The position numbers and the translations under genes are program-made. The notes beneath the pieces are model-generated. The model saw nothing but the letters and a program-made list of their open reading frames with translations. It did not search any database and was not told where the DNA came from. From assembly GCA_028875345.1 (NCBI GenBank), contig JAPPEG010000182.1, forward strand, positions 1-38,772: DNA of 38,772 nucleotides. The letters are read 5' to 3'. The stretch comes from Gemmatimonadota bacterium. Lineage in GTDB: Bacteria > Latescibacterota > UBA2968 > UBA8231. The first letter of the stretch is position 1; every line of letters begins with the position of its first letter. This document shows, piece after piece, positions 7,101 to 15,631 of this stretch.

Positions 7101-8422
7101 GGGTTACTCCTGTGATCGGTGAAGCGCCGCGCTTTGAGTTCAAAGCGCGGCAGGGTGTTCGGCGCGGCGATTTGGATGGCGGCGCGCAGGCCCAGCCGGT
7201 GGGCGAGGGCGCGTTCTACTTGGGTGGCGGTGTCGTTGGCATTGCCGTCTAGTTCTAGGTGGACTTCCAACTCGTCTAGTGCTCTGCGCCGATGGACGTC
7301 AACGGCGAATTCGGTGACTGCGGGAAACTGGCGCACGACGTTTTCGATGGCGCTGGGATAGACGACCACGCCGCGGATGAGCAAGGCGTCGTCGAGGCGG
7401 CCGATGACGCCGCCTTGAAGCCGCTGGAAGGTGCGGCCGCAAGCACAGGGCGTGCGATTGAGGGCGACGCGGTCGCCGGTGCGGTAGCGGATAACCGGCA
7501 TCCCCGTGCGGCCGAGGTTGGTGATGACCAACTCGCCCTCGTCGGCGGGGGTGCCGCTTTGCGGATCGACTATTTCGCAGATGAACTCCCCCTCGTTGAG
7601 GTGTAAGCCGGCCTGTTCGCGGCAGTCGAAACCCCAAGCGCCGACCTCGGTGGCTCCGGCGTGGTCGGAGCAGTGGGCACCCCAAGTGCGCTCGAGTTGG
7701 GCGCGGGTAGCAGGTAGATTTGCGCCCGGTTCGCCCGCGTGGATGGTGGTGTGCACGCTGCTTGTGGCAAGGTCGAGGCCGCGCTCGCGGGCGACTTCGC
7801 CTAAGTGCAAGGCATACGTTGGTGTACAGACGAGGACGGTGATTTCGTTTTCGACGATGGCGTCTAGGCGCTGCGCTGAAGACATGCCGCCGCCGGGGAC
7901 GATCAACGCGCCGATGTGGCTGGCTCCTTGGTGTCCGCTCCAAAAGCCGATGAAGGGGCCAAAGGAGAAGGCAAAAAAGATGCGATCGCGCTCGCCGACG
8001 CCCGCGGCGCGATAGACCTGGGCCCAGCAGCGGCCCCACCAGTCCCAGCTCTCGGCCGTGTCGAGCCAACGCAGGCGTTGGCCGGTGGTGCCGGAGGTCT
8101 GGTGGATGCGGGTGTAGCACTCGGGCGGATAGGTGAGGTTGGTGCCATAGGGGGGATGCGCGACTTGGTCGGCGGAAAGTTCGGCGCGGGTGGTAAAGGG
8201 GAGGCGGGCTAAGACTTCGGCGAGCTCAGACTTCGGCGAGCCCAGTCGAGTCGTCGAGTCGTCGTCGAGTGCGGCGATGTCCTCGGCTCGCGTGATGCCG
8301 GCCGCGTTGAGCTTCTGGCGGTAAAATGCGTTCGTCGCCAGCACTTGGCCCAGCAGGGCGTGCAGGCGTTGAAGCTGGTGTTCCGCCAGCGCATCACGGC
8401 TGAGATGTTCGCAGTTGCTCAC
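7097..8422 (-). CDS. Phenylacetate-CoA ligase-like adenylate-forming enzyme
   Basis: A 441-residue ANL-superfamily ligase of the PaaK type, activating a carboxylate, typically aromatic, with ATP and then joining it to CoA. Residues 107-114 hold the phosphate loop HQTSGTTG; YRTGD is at 313-317, a CACGR cysteine pair at 326-330, the hinge GRLDDALLIRGVVVYPSAIE at 341-360, and a C-terminal catalytic-lysine region ELKARRF. It starts with GTG overlapping the TonB receptor stop (GTGA). Around residues 53-70 there is an unusual repeat-derived insertion (separate entry). The next gene is the halogenase-like flavoprotein, suggesting an activated aromatic acid may be its substrate or precursor. Confidence 0.9.
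   Translation of the reverse strand: MSNCEHLSRDALAEHQLQRLHALLGQVLATNAFYRQKLNAAGITRAEDIAALDDDSTTRLGSPKSELAEVLARLPFTTRAELSADQVAHPPYGTNLTYPPECYTRIHQTSGTTGQRLRWLDTAESWDWWGRCWAQVYRAAGVGERDRIFFAFSFGPFIGFWSGHQGASHIGALIVPGGGMSSAQRLDAIVENEITVLVCTPTYALHLGEVARERGLDLATSSVHTTIHAGEPGANLPATRAQLERTWGAHCSDHAGATEVGAWGFDCREQAGLHLNEGEFICEIVDPQSGTPADEGELVITNLGRTGMPVIRYRTGDRVALNRTPCACGRTFQRLQGGVIGRLDDALLIRGVVVYPSAIENVVRQFPAVTEFAVDVHRRRALDELEVHLELDGNANDTATQVERALAHRLGLRAAIQIAAPNTLPRFELKARRFTDHRSNP
8212..8270. repeat. Short direct repeats inside the PaaK-like gene
   Basis: The 14-mer agacttcggcgagc occurs at 8212-8225 and again at 8228-8241, a 16-bp period. It is followed by iterations of tcgag/tcg up to about 8270. 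A single 16-bp duplication would break the frame, but the ligase frame stays open across it, so another length change (for example one 8-nt tcgagtcg unit) probably restores it. Confidence 0.7.
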
Positions 8423-10554
8423 AGCGAATAACCGAGGGTCGCCTTGAAGGAGAAAGGGGCGGCTGGGATGACCGAGGTGCTCCCGAATCCCCGGGTCTCG
8501 TATTCGCTGCCAGTCGCGTTTTTGAGGTTTATCCGCAGCAGTCCCGGGCCTTGCCGGTAGGTCAGCCCGCAGTCGAGCGTTAGTGCGCCGTCGATCTCAT
8601 AGACATTGTCCTCGGCCACGAACTGGCTGCCGACGTAGCGGATGCCAGCGGCCAAGGTGAGGTTTTCGCCCAAGTCGCGGGCAGCCCACAGCGTCAAAAG
8701 GTGTTCGGGAGCGAAGGCTGGCACATTGCCCGTGCGGTTGAAGACTTGGGGGACGAAGCCATTGGCGGTGGGGATCAACACGGATTCGTTGAAGCGCGTC
8801 AGCTCGGCGTCCAAAAAGGCGTAGGTGCCTTGGGCGTACCAGCCTTGGGTTAGACGCGCTACCAGTTCCAACTCCAAGCCCCGGGTGCGCTGGTCGCCGA
8901 GTTGCTTGGTGACTCCGTTGTCGTCGGGGATGGCGATGTGCTCTTTGTCGAGGTTGAAGACGGCGAGGTTGGCGCTGAGGTTGCCGTCGAGCAGCGCGGC
9001 TTTGGCTCCGATTTCGTACTGGGTGCTTTCCTCGGGGTCGCGGTCGCCTACTACTTGAGAAGAAGGCGGGGCAAAGGCGCGACCTGTATTGGCGTAGAGC
9101 GAGAAGGTTTGAGTCGGAGCGAAAATTGCGCCGAGCATTGGGCTTAGCTGCCGGTAATCGCGCTTGGTGGCGGTGAGCTCGTCCTCGTAGTCGATCCGGT
9201 CGAAGCGGCCCCCGAGTAAAAGCTCAAAGTGGGGGCTGAAAATTATGCGGTCGACAAAGTAGGGTGCCAGTGTTTGCGCGGCGGCTTGGGCTGCGGTTGT
9301 TTGGTCAGGCAGGGGGACCACGAGGGAGTCGGTCCCGGCTTCTGCTGGCATGAAGGGGGCTAGGCTCGGCGGCAATGTCGCGTCGAGCGTGAACAGATCG
9401 ACGAACGAAAGCAACGCCACGTCGAGGGTAAAATCATCCGTGAGGTTGGCGACCTCCAAGCCAAAGAGGAACTGGTGCTCAATACCGCCGGTTTGCAGTC
9501 TTAGCAGGCCTTCGAGTTGGTTGCCGACGATCCGCTGCTGGTCGTCGAGGTCGAGCAGGGTGCGGGCGAGGTCCAGGGAGCCAGTCGCGTTGGGAAAGGC
9601 TCCGTTGAAGAGGGTGCCCTGCGAGGGCCAGTCGAGACTGGTGTAGTAGAGTTTGTCGCGCAAAGTGAAATTGGGACTCAGGTGCCATTCATAATCGGCG
9701 CGAAAGCGCAGGATGGTCTGTTCGGAAAGGTCAAAGGGCGACTGGTATGAGCGAGTGCGCGGCACATCGGGCAGTGCGCCGCCGACGATGGGCAGACCCG
9801 AGTCGGAGCTATGTTCGCTCGTCAAGTACTCAAAGTCGAGATGCAGCGTCGAGCGCTCGCCGAGGTTCAGCCGCAGCGTTGGGTTTACGGCGAGAATCGA
9901 GCTGTTTTTGCCGTCGCGGTAGCCCTCCGCGTCCTGCCACAGCGCGTTGAGACGCAAGGCGAGGTTTTGGTCGGGCAGGGCGCGGGCAGCGTCGAGGGTA
10001 GCGCGGTAAGTGGAGAAGCTCCCTAAGGAAGCGTTGATGCGGGCGAAGTTGCCGGCCGAGACTGGCCGTTTGCGGACGAGGTTGATGGTGCCCGATAGCG
10101 GGTTGCCGCCGTAGAGGAAGGCACCGGGGCCTTTGAGGGCCTCGACGCGGTCAACATTGTAGAGTTGGTAGAAGGTCGCTTCGGGTTCGGGGGCTCCGTC
10201 GGAGAGCACTAAGCCGTTGGCGAGCGAGTCGAAGCCGCGCAGGTAGAATAGGTCGTGGACGCCGAAATTGGTGTGGACGCCGACGCCGCTGACATTGGCC
10301 AGCGCGTCGCTGAGAGTTGCGCCGTCTTGGGTCTCGATTAGAGGCTGGGGGACGATCCCGACGCTCAAGGGGGTCTTGTTCAGGGGCAGCGGCATTTTGG
10401 TGGCGATGGCGTTGGCGCGGGGAATGGCCAGTCGCGAGCCGGTGACGATGGTCTCATCGACGACGTGGAGTGAGTCGTCGGCGCTTTGGGCATGGACAAG
10501 GGTTGTCGGCACCGCCAAGGCAAAAATTAACAGGGTGCCACGGATATTTCTCAT
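8419..10554 (-). CDS. TonB-dependent siderophore-type outer-membrane receptor
   Basis: A 711-residue outer-membrane receptor with a signal peptide ending near residue 23 (TTLVHAQ). A plug domain follows (ETIVTGSR, then KTPLSVGIVPQPLIETQDG), with the YLRGFDS and VDRVEALKGPGAFLYGGNPLSGTINLVRKRP segments typical of FhuA/FpvA-like siderophore receptors, and then a 22-strand-type barrel. Such receptors import ferric chelates or other large ligands using TonB energy. It sits between three secreted PQQ-like propellers and the PaaK-like ligase, overlapping both neighbours by 4 nt. There is no adjacent TonB/ExbBD or ABC importer, so the ligand's route across the inner membrane may be the SSS symporter; that is inference. 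Confidence 0.93.
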   Translation of the reverse strand: MRNIRGTLLIFALAVPTTLVHAQSADDSLHVVDETIVTGSRLAIPRANAIATKMPLPLNKTPLSVGIVPQPLIETQDGATLSDALANVSGVGVHTNFGVHDLFYLRGFDSLANGLVLSDGAPEPEATFYQLYNVDRVEALKGPGAFLYGGNPLSGTINLVRKRPVSAGNFARINASLGSFSTYRATLDAARALPDQNLALRLNALWQDAEGYRDGKNSSILAVNPTLRLNLGERSTLHLDFEYLTSEHSSDSGLPIVGGALPDVPRTRSYQSPFDLSEQTILRFRADYEWHLSPNFTLRDKLYYTSLDWPSQGTLFNGAFPNATGSLDLARTLLDLDDQQRIVGNQLEGLLRLQTGGIEHQFLFGLEVANLTDDFTLDVALLSFVDLFTLDATLPPSLAPFMPAEAGTDSLVVPLPDQTTAAQAAAQTLAPYFVDRIIFSPHFELLLGGRFDRIDYEDELTATKRDYRQLSPMLGAIFAPTQTFSLYANTGRAFAPPSSQVVGDRDPEESTQYEIGAKAALLDGNLSANLAVFNLDKEHIAIPDDNGVTKQLGDQRTRGLELELVARLTQGWYAQGTYAFLDAELTRFNESVLIPTANGFVPQVFNRTGNVPAFAPEHLLTLWAARDLGENLTLAAGIRYVGSQFVAEDNVYEIDGALTLDCGLTYRQGPGLLRINLKNATGSEYETRGFGSTSVIPAAPFSFKATLGYSL

Positions 10555-11798
10555 TGAGTTGCTCCCACTATGTTTATGCGGACGATTTCTTTATTGTCGC
10601 GGAGGTAGATCCCACCGTCAACGAGCGAGGGGATGGTCCCACATCCGCTGCGGTGGAAGACTAGGGTGTTGGCCTTTTCAACGAAGCCTGCGGGCGTGGC
10701 TTCAGCTATGCCGAGATTGCAGCGTTCGCCCAAGATGACGAGATGGCCGTCGGCGACGATCAGGGTACCCGTGCCATAGCCCCGGGTCTGCCACTTTTCC
10801 TCGCCAGTCTCGGCGTCGAGGCATTTGAGGACCGAACCATCGAAACCGTAGAGATACCCTTGGTAGTAGATGGAGGTGGCAGAGTGGTTTTGCATGTTAT
10901 TATTGCGCCAGACTTCCGCCACTTCATAGCCCTTGTCTGTAGCTGTGACTTCCACCACAGAGCCGCCCATACCGTAGCTGGAGGAGATAAAGAAGCGATT
11001 AGGTGGAATAAAAACCGGGGTAGCAGCGTTGGTGGATTGGCTGGTTATCCAGGGATATTGCCACAGCACCCGGCCTTTCTGCGGCGCGACCGCGATCAGC
11101 CCGTAGGCGGTAAAAAATACCGCTTGGCGCGTTTGGCCGATGGTGGCGATGATGGGAGAGGAGTGGCCCCTCTCGTCGCTGCCAGCAGTCCAGGCGACCT
11201 CGCCGCTAGTTTTGTCAAAGGCGATCAGCGAATGGCCTTTCTTACTGCCCGCTTCGATTAAGACGCGGTCTCCTTCGACTAGCGGCGACGCTGCAAAGCC
11301 CCGACCGGGCCTCACGCTGTCGAATTCGAGTACTATATCGCGGCTCCATCGTTGGGTACCAAACTGGCTGTCGAGCGCGAGGAGTTTGCCATGGGCGCTG
11401 AAGACATAGACCATCTTGCCGTCAACCGTGGGGGTGGCACGCGGACTGCCGCCGCCTCGCCATCCCGAAGGATCGTTGCCGATGGTGCGGGTGCGCCATA
11501 TCACTTCGCCATTGCGGGCGTCGAGGCAGACTGCGTATTCGTATCCACTGTGGATGTACATTGTATAGAGGCGATCCCCGACTACGGACAGGCCGGAAGA
11601 TCCCTGCCCGGCATGGACGCGCCAGGACTCTTTAAAAGATGGCGCTTTGCCGAACAGACCCGTCTCCGGCGAGATGCCGTTGCGGTGAGGACCGAGCCAT
11701 TGCGGCCAGTCCGTCCATTGCCAGTGCGACCAATCTTGGGCCAAGGTCGGCAGGGCACCTAAGACGATGGAGACCAGGGCGGTGTGCGCGGTGCTCAT
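10551..11798 (-). CDS. Secreted PQQ-like beta-propeller protein C
   Basis: A 415-residue periplasmic beta-propeller. The signal peptide ends near TLA|QD (about residue 20); a tryptophan-rich N-terminus WSHWQWTDWPQWLGPHRNGI follows, then repeated blades of the V-x-x-LD-x-x-TG-x-x-x-W kind (such as CLDARNGEVIWRT and ALDSQFGTQRWS). These are PQQ-like/BamB-type folds that either bind a quinone cofactor in dehydrogenases or act as scaffolds; no catalytic residues can be assigned. It is a close tandem paralogue of the next two genes upstream and ends in GATQ, with its TGA overlapping the receptor's ATG. Confidence 0.88.
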   Translation of the reverse strand: MSTAHTALVSIVLGALPTLAQDWSHWQWTDWPQWLGPHRNGISPETGLFGKAPSFKESWRVHAGQGSSGLSVVGDRLYTMYIHSGYEYAVCLDARNGEVIWRTRTIGNDPSGWRGGGSPRATPTVDGKMVYVFSAHGKLLALDSQFGTQRWSRDIVLEFDSVRPGRGFAASPLVEGDRVLIEAGSKKGHSLIAFDKTSGEVAWTAGSDERGHSSPIIATIGQTRQAVFFTAYGLIAVAPQKGRVLWQYPWITSQSTNAATPVFIPPNRFFISSSYGMGGSVVEVTATDKGYEVAEVWRNNNMQNHSATSIYYQGYLYGFDGSVLKCLDAETGEEKWQTRGYGTGTLIVADGHLVILGERCNLGIAEATPAGFVEKANTLVFHRSGCGTIPSLVDGGIYLRDNKEIVRINIVGATQ

Positions 11799-13036
11799 TG
11801 GGCTGTCCCCACCACGTCTATGCGGACGATTTCCTTATCATCGCGGAGGTAGAGTCGGCCATCGGCCAGCGCGGGAGCCGTCCAGCATTTGCTGCGGAAG
11901 ACCCAAGTGTTGGCCTTTTCGACGAAGCCTGCGGGCGTGGCTTTGGCTAGGCCGAGATTACCGCGTTCGCCCAAGAGGACGAGGTGGCCATCGGCGACGA
12001 TCAAGGTGCCCTTGCCGTAGCCTCGGGTCTTCCACTTTTCGGCTCCGGTTTCGGCGTCGAGACATTTGAGGATCGAGCCGTCAAAGCCGTAGAGGTGCCC
12101 TTGGTAGTAGATGGAGGTGGCGAAGTGATTTTCCATCTCTTTGTTGCGCCAGATCTCCTTCGCACTATAGCCGCGGTCTGTGGCGGAGACCTCCACTACA
12201 CTGGCCCCCGTGCCATAGCCGGAGGAGATAAAGAAGCGGTTGGGCGGGATGAAAACCGGGGTCGCGGCGTTGACGTTGTGCCTAGTCGTCCAGGGGTGTT
12301 TCCACAGTACTTGGCCGTGTTGTGGCGTGACCGCGATCAGCCCGTTGCCGGTGAAAAACACCGCTTGATGCGTTTGGCCGATGGTGGTGGTGATAGGAGA
12401 GGAGTAGCCCAGCTTGTCGCTGCCGGTTTTCCAGGCGATGTCGCCGCTGGTTTTGTCAAAGGCGATCAGCGAATGACCGCCCGTTCCGCCGGCTTCGATT
12501 AGAACGAGGTCTCCTGCGACTAGGGGCGACGGGCAAAAGCCCCAGCGGGCCTTCTTGCTGCCGAATTCGCGCACTAGGTCGTGGCTCCATTTTGGGGAGC
12601 CGGTCTGGCTGTCGAGCGCGTAGAGTTTGCCGTAGGCGCTGGAGACATAGACCATCCCGTCGTCCACGGTGGGGGTGGCGCGCGGACCGTCGCCGCCTTG
12701 CCGTTCCATTAACATACCGTCGGTGCGGGTGCGCCACAGTACTTCGCCATTGCTGGCGTCGAGGCAGATCGCGTATTCATTGCCGCTGTGGATGTACATC
12801 GTATAGATGCGATCGCCGACGACGGACAGGCCGGAAAAGCCCTTGCCGCCTTGGACGCGCCAGGATTCTTCAAACGACGGCGCGTCGCCGAACAGGCCGG
12901 TTTCCGGCGAGATGCCGTTGCGGTCGGGGCCGAGCCATTGCGGCCAGCCCGTGGATTGCCATTGCGACCAATCTTGGGCCAAGGCTGGCAAGGTGCATAA
13001 GACGAGGACTAACAGGGTGTTACGCGCGATACTCAT
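11795..13036 (-). CDS. Secreted PQQ-like beta-propeller protein B
   Basis: A 413-residue secreted propeller, the closest relative of protein C. It begins MSIARNTLLVLVLCTLPALA, then QDWSQWQSTGWPQWLGPDRN. Blade motifs include CLDASNGEVLWRT, ALDSQTGSPKWS and CLDAETGAEKWKT. The open frame continues to 13273, but those residues shadow the upstream gene; the ATG at 13036 overlaps the upstream TGA and directly precedes a signal peptide. Nucleotide similarity to protein C is high across its length, for example gaggagataaagaagcg in both at 10980 and 12220, showing a fairly recent duplication. Function, and whether PQQ is bound, are unknown. Confidence 0.88.
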   Translation of the reverse strand: MSIARNTLLVLVLCTLPALAQDWSQWQSTGWPQWLGPDRNGISPETGLFGDAPSFEESWRVQGGKGFSGLSVVGDRIYTMYIHSGNEYAICLDASNGEVLWRTRTDGMLMERQGGDGPRATPTVDDGMVYVSSAYGKLYALDSQTGSPKWSHDLVREFGSKKARWGFCPSPLVAGDLVLIEAGGTGGHSLIAFDKTSGDIAWKTGSDKLGYSSPITTTIGQTHQAVFFTGNGLIAVTPQHGQVLWKHPWTTRHNVNAATPVFIPPNRFFISSGYGTGASVVEVSATDRGYSAKEIWRNKEMENHFATSIYYQGHLYGFDGSILKCLDAETGAEKWKTRGYGKGTLIVADGHLVLLGERGNLGLAKATPAGFVEKANTWVFRSKCWTAPALADGRLYLRDDKEIVRIDVVGTAQ

Positions 13037-14280
13037 TGGGTTGCTCCTTGCACATTGAGGCAGACGATCTCGCTTTCGTCGCGCAGGTAGAGACGGCCAT
13101 TGGCCAGCGAAGGAATGGTCCAGCAGCGGCTGTCGAAGACGGGGTAACTGGCCTTTTCGACAAAGCCTTCGGGCGTGGCTTCGGCTATGCCGAGATTGCC
13201 TTGTTCGCCCAAGATAATGAGATGGCCATCGGCGATGAGCAGGGTGCCCTTGGCGTAGCCTCGGGTCTTCCACTTTTCTTCACCGGTCGCGGCGTCGAGG
13301 CACTTGAGGATTGAGCCGCCAAAGCCGTAGAGATGGTTCTCGTAGAGGACCGAGGTGCCGAACTCGTTTTCCATCTTTTTGTTTTGCCAGACCTGCTCGA
13401 CGGCGAGGCTGTCGCCGTTGCCCTTGATTTGCAAGAGTGTGCCGCCGTTGCTGTTGACGGTGGAGATAAAAATTCGGTCGGGCGCGATGAAAACGGGCGT
13501 CGCCGCGCTGACGTCGTAGCGGGTTTTCCAAGGGTAGCGCCAGTAAACGCGGCCGTCTTCCGGCGCTAGGCCGGTAAGCGAATAGGCCGTGAAGTAGGCG
13601 AGTTGGCGGGTGCCGGCCGCGGTGAAGGCGATGGGCGATGAATAGCTCATCTTTTCGTTGAGGGCGGTCCAAACGGTTGCGCCGGTGGCTTTGTCGAGGG
13701 CTACGGCGGTGACCGGGGTTGTGCGGTCGATGGCCATATCGACGACGAAGTTGCCGTCGTGGCCGCCGGCTTCGACTAGGAGCAGGTCGCCTTCGACTAA
13801 TGGGGAGGTACTAAACCCCCACCTCGGCACTTGGCTGCTGAACTCGGCGACCAAGTCCTTTTCCCAGATCGGCGTGCCACTCGCGGCTGCGAGTGCAAAG
13901 AGCTTGCCGGTGGCACCGAGGACATAGACGGTTTCGCCATCGACGGTGGGCGTGGAGCGCGGGCCGTCGCCGCCTTGGGTTTCCTTGTAGTAAGGGCCGG
14001 TGCGGTGACGCCAGATCTCCTTGCCAGTCTCGGCGTCGAGGCAGATGGCGAACTCGTCGTCGCCTTGGGCGAACATGGTGAAAACCCGACCGTCGGCGAT
14101 GGAGATGCCGGAGAAGCCATTGCCGAGCGGGACGCGCCACGCTTCGGCAAAAGGCTGCTCGGCGGTGAAGAGGCCGGTTTCGCTGGAGATGCCGTTGCGC
14201 TGGGGGCCCAGCCACTGGGGCCAGTCGGCTGCTTGTGCAGCGGCGGTCAGGAACAGTAGAAATGCGATCGCGTTTTTCAA
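13033..14280 (-). CDS. Secreted PQQ-like beta-propeller protein A
   Basis: A 415-residue secreted propeller and the first of three tandem paralogues. The start is a TTG at 14280, supported by a strong AGGAGG five nucleotides upstream. The signal peptide ends at AQA|AD, followed by DWPQWLGPQRNGISSETGLF. Blade motifs include CLDAETGKEIWRH, ALDKATGATVWT and CLDAATGEEKWKT. It carries an insertion around HDGNFVVDMAIDRTTP absent from proteins B and C, so it is the more divergent copy. It lies 13 nt after the radical SAM gene, and its TGA overlaps the next ATG. Confidence 0.88.
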   Translation of the reverse strand: MKNAIAFLLFLTAAAQAADWPQWLGPQRNGISSETGLFTAEQPFAEAWRVPLGNGFSGISIADGRVFTMFAQGDDEFAICLDAETGKEIWRHRTGPYYKETQGGDGPRSTPTVDGETVYVLGATGKLFALAAASGTPIWEKDLVAEFSSQVPRWGFSTSPLVEGDLLLVEAGGHDGNFVVDMAIDRTTPVTAVALDKATGATVWTALNEKMSYSSPIAFTAAGTRQLAYFTAYSLTGLAPEDGRVYWRYPWKTRYDVSAATPVFIAPDRIFISTVNSNGGTLLQIKGNGDSLAVEQVWQNKKMENEFGTSVLYENHLYGFGGSILKCLDAATGEEKWKTRGYAKGTLLIADGHLIILGEQGNLGIAEATPEGFVEKASYPVFDSRCWTIPSLANGRLYLRDESEIVCLNVQGATQ

Positions 14281-14293
14281 TGCTACCTCCTAC

Positions 14294-15631
14294 TTAGGTA
14301 TAGCGTGCGTTGCGGTATTGGGTTTGGTAAAAATCGGGTAGGAGCTGATCGACGCGCATGAGGCCCTCGTCGGTCAAGGTGATCGAGTCCGCGTCGAATT
14401 GGAGCATGCCCTCGTCGCGCAGGCCGCTGAGCACGGTGGCAAAATGGGCGACGATATCGACTCCGAATTTGGTGCGAAAATACGCGGGATCCAGCGCGCC
14501 TAATTTGAGTTGGAGGATCGCCTCGCGGGTGAGTTGTTCTTCGCGGTTGGTGGCAAAGGCGCGGTGGATGGGGAGGTCGCCGCGGTCGATAGCACCGAGG
14601 TACTCGTCCCATTGCGGCGCATTCTGGTAGTGGACGCCGCTCAGGTGCGAGAAGGAGGCCACACCGGTGCCGATCATGTCTTGGCCGGTCCACACGGCGT
14701 CGCGGTACACGAAGCGGGCGTCGGGCGTTTTCTTCATGGTGTAGGCGCTCGAACGCACGTATCCGGCGGCGGATAGTTGCTCGAAGGCGTAGGCGTGCCA
14801 AGCGCGCTTGGTCTTCCAATCGGCCAAGGCCAGCGGCTCGCCGTCGCCAGCGAGTAGGTCCTTGGAATAGACCGTGTTGTAGGGCAACTCCATTTGATAG
14901 ACGGTGACGCTATCGGGGTCGAACTCGATGGTCTTTTGCACGGTCTGACGCCAGCTAGGCCACGTCTCGCCGACCATGCCGGCGATCAGATCGACGTTGA
15001 CCTGATCGAAGTCGAGCGCGTGGATCCAGGGCACGACTTGGTAGATTTCCTTGCTGACGTGGGCGCGGCCGTTGTGGCGCAGAATCTCGTCGTCGAGGTT
15101 TTCTATTCCGAGGCTGAGGCGGGTGACGCCGATGGCGCGGATGGCTTCTAATTTGGCTTGGGTCAAGGTACCCGGCTCGCATTCAAAGGCGACTTCGTCG
15201 GCGTGATCCCAGGACATGGCGTCTTTGAGGCGCGCTACCAGCGCTCGGAGATGCCGCGAACTGATGTAGGAGGGTGTGCCGCCGCCGAAGTAGATAAAGT
15301 GCAGTGGTCGATCTTTGACTGCTGGCTGCTGGGCGTAGTGTTCCACCTCGCGGGCGAGGGCGTCTAGGTAAGTCTGGATCTGCTGGCTGTTTTTGTCCGT
15401 GTAAACGCGGAAGTAGCAGAATTTGCAGCGCTTGCGGCAGAAGGGGATGTGGAGATAGAGGCCGAGCTTGGTGTCGGAGTACGGGTGGTCGGCGAGTGCG
15501 CGGTGTGCCTGTGAAATGTCCTCCTCGCTCCAAAACGAATAGGCTGGATAATTGGAGACAAAGACGCTGCCGACCTCGGTTTCGGTGCGGTCGGCGCGGG
15601 TGGTTGCTGGGTCGCTGCTGAGTGAACTCAT
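14294..15631 (-). CDS. HemN/HemW-like radical SAM protein
   Basis: A 445-residue radical SAM enzyme. The iron-sulfur motif is C65-x3-C69-x2-C72 (HIPFCRKRCKFC), followed by FIYFGGGTPS at about 112-121 and a C-terminal HemN-type domain. This family includes oxygen-independent coproporphyrinogen oxidase, the heme chaperone HemW, and the heme-degrading ChuW/HutW enzymes. The N-terminus (NYPAYSFWSEEDI) and the YQMELPYNTVYSKDL segment differ from what I recall of housekeeping HemN, so I do not assign a reaction. The ATG at 15631 overlaps the upstream TGA; an in-frame ATG at 15655 is less likely. Association with a TonB receptor makes a tetrapyrrole or metallophore role possible. Confidence 0.85.
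   Translation of the reverse strand: MSSLSSDPATTRADRTETEVGSVFVSNYPAYSFWSEEDISQAHRALADHPYSDTKLGLYLHIPFCRKRCKFCYFRVYTDKNSQQIQTYLDALAREVEHYAQQPAVKDRPLHFIYFGGGTPSYISSRHLRALVARLKDAMSWDHADEVAFECEPGTLTQAKLEAIRAIGVTRLSLGIENLDDEILRHNGRAHVSKEIYQVVPWIHALDFDQVNVDLIAGMVGETWPSWRQTVQKTIEFDPDSVTVYQMELPYNTVYSKDLLAGDGEPLALADWKTKRAWHAYAFEQLSAAGYVRSSAYTMKKTPDARFVYRDAVWTGQDMIGTGVASFSHLSGVHYQNAPQWDEYLGAIDRGDLPIHRAFATNREEQLTREAILQLKLGALDPAYFRTKFGVDIVAHFATVLSGLRDEGMLQFDADSITLTDEGLMRVDQLLPDFYQTQYRNARYT

Larger units (their letters stand above)
10551..14280 (-). repeat. Tandem triplication of PQQ-like propeller genes
   Basis: Three head-to-tail paralogues of nearly equal length (415, 413 and 415 residues) share the N-terminal WPQWLGPxRNGISxETGLF block, the same blade order and a terminal GATQ or GTAQ. 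The last codon plus stop forms the CAATGA/CAGTGA-type overlap with the next start. Proteins B and C are much closer to each other than to A, indicating at least two successive duplications that preserved the coupled junction. Confidence 0.85.

Noticed and set aside
13037-13273. N-terminal extension of propeller B
   Set aside because: The extra residues are a frame shadow of propeller A, and a signal peptide begins right at the ATG at 13036.
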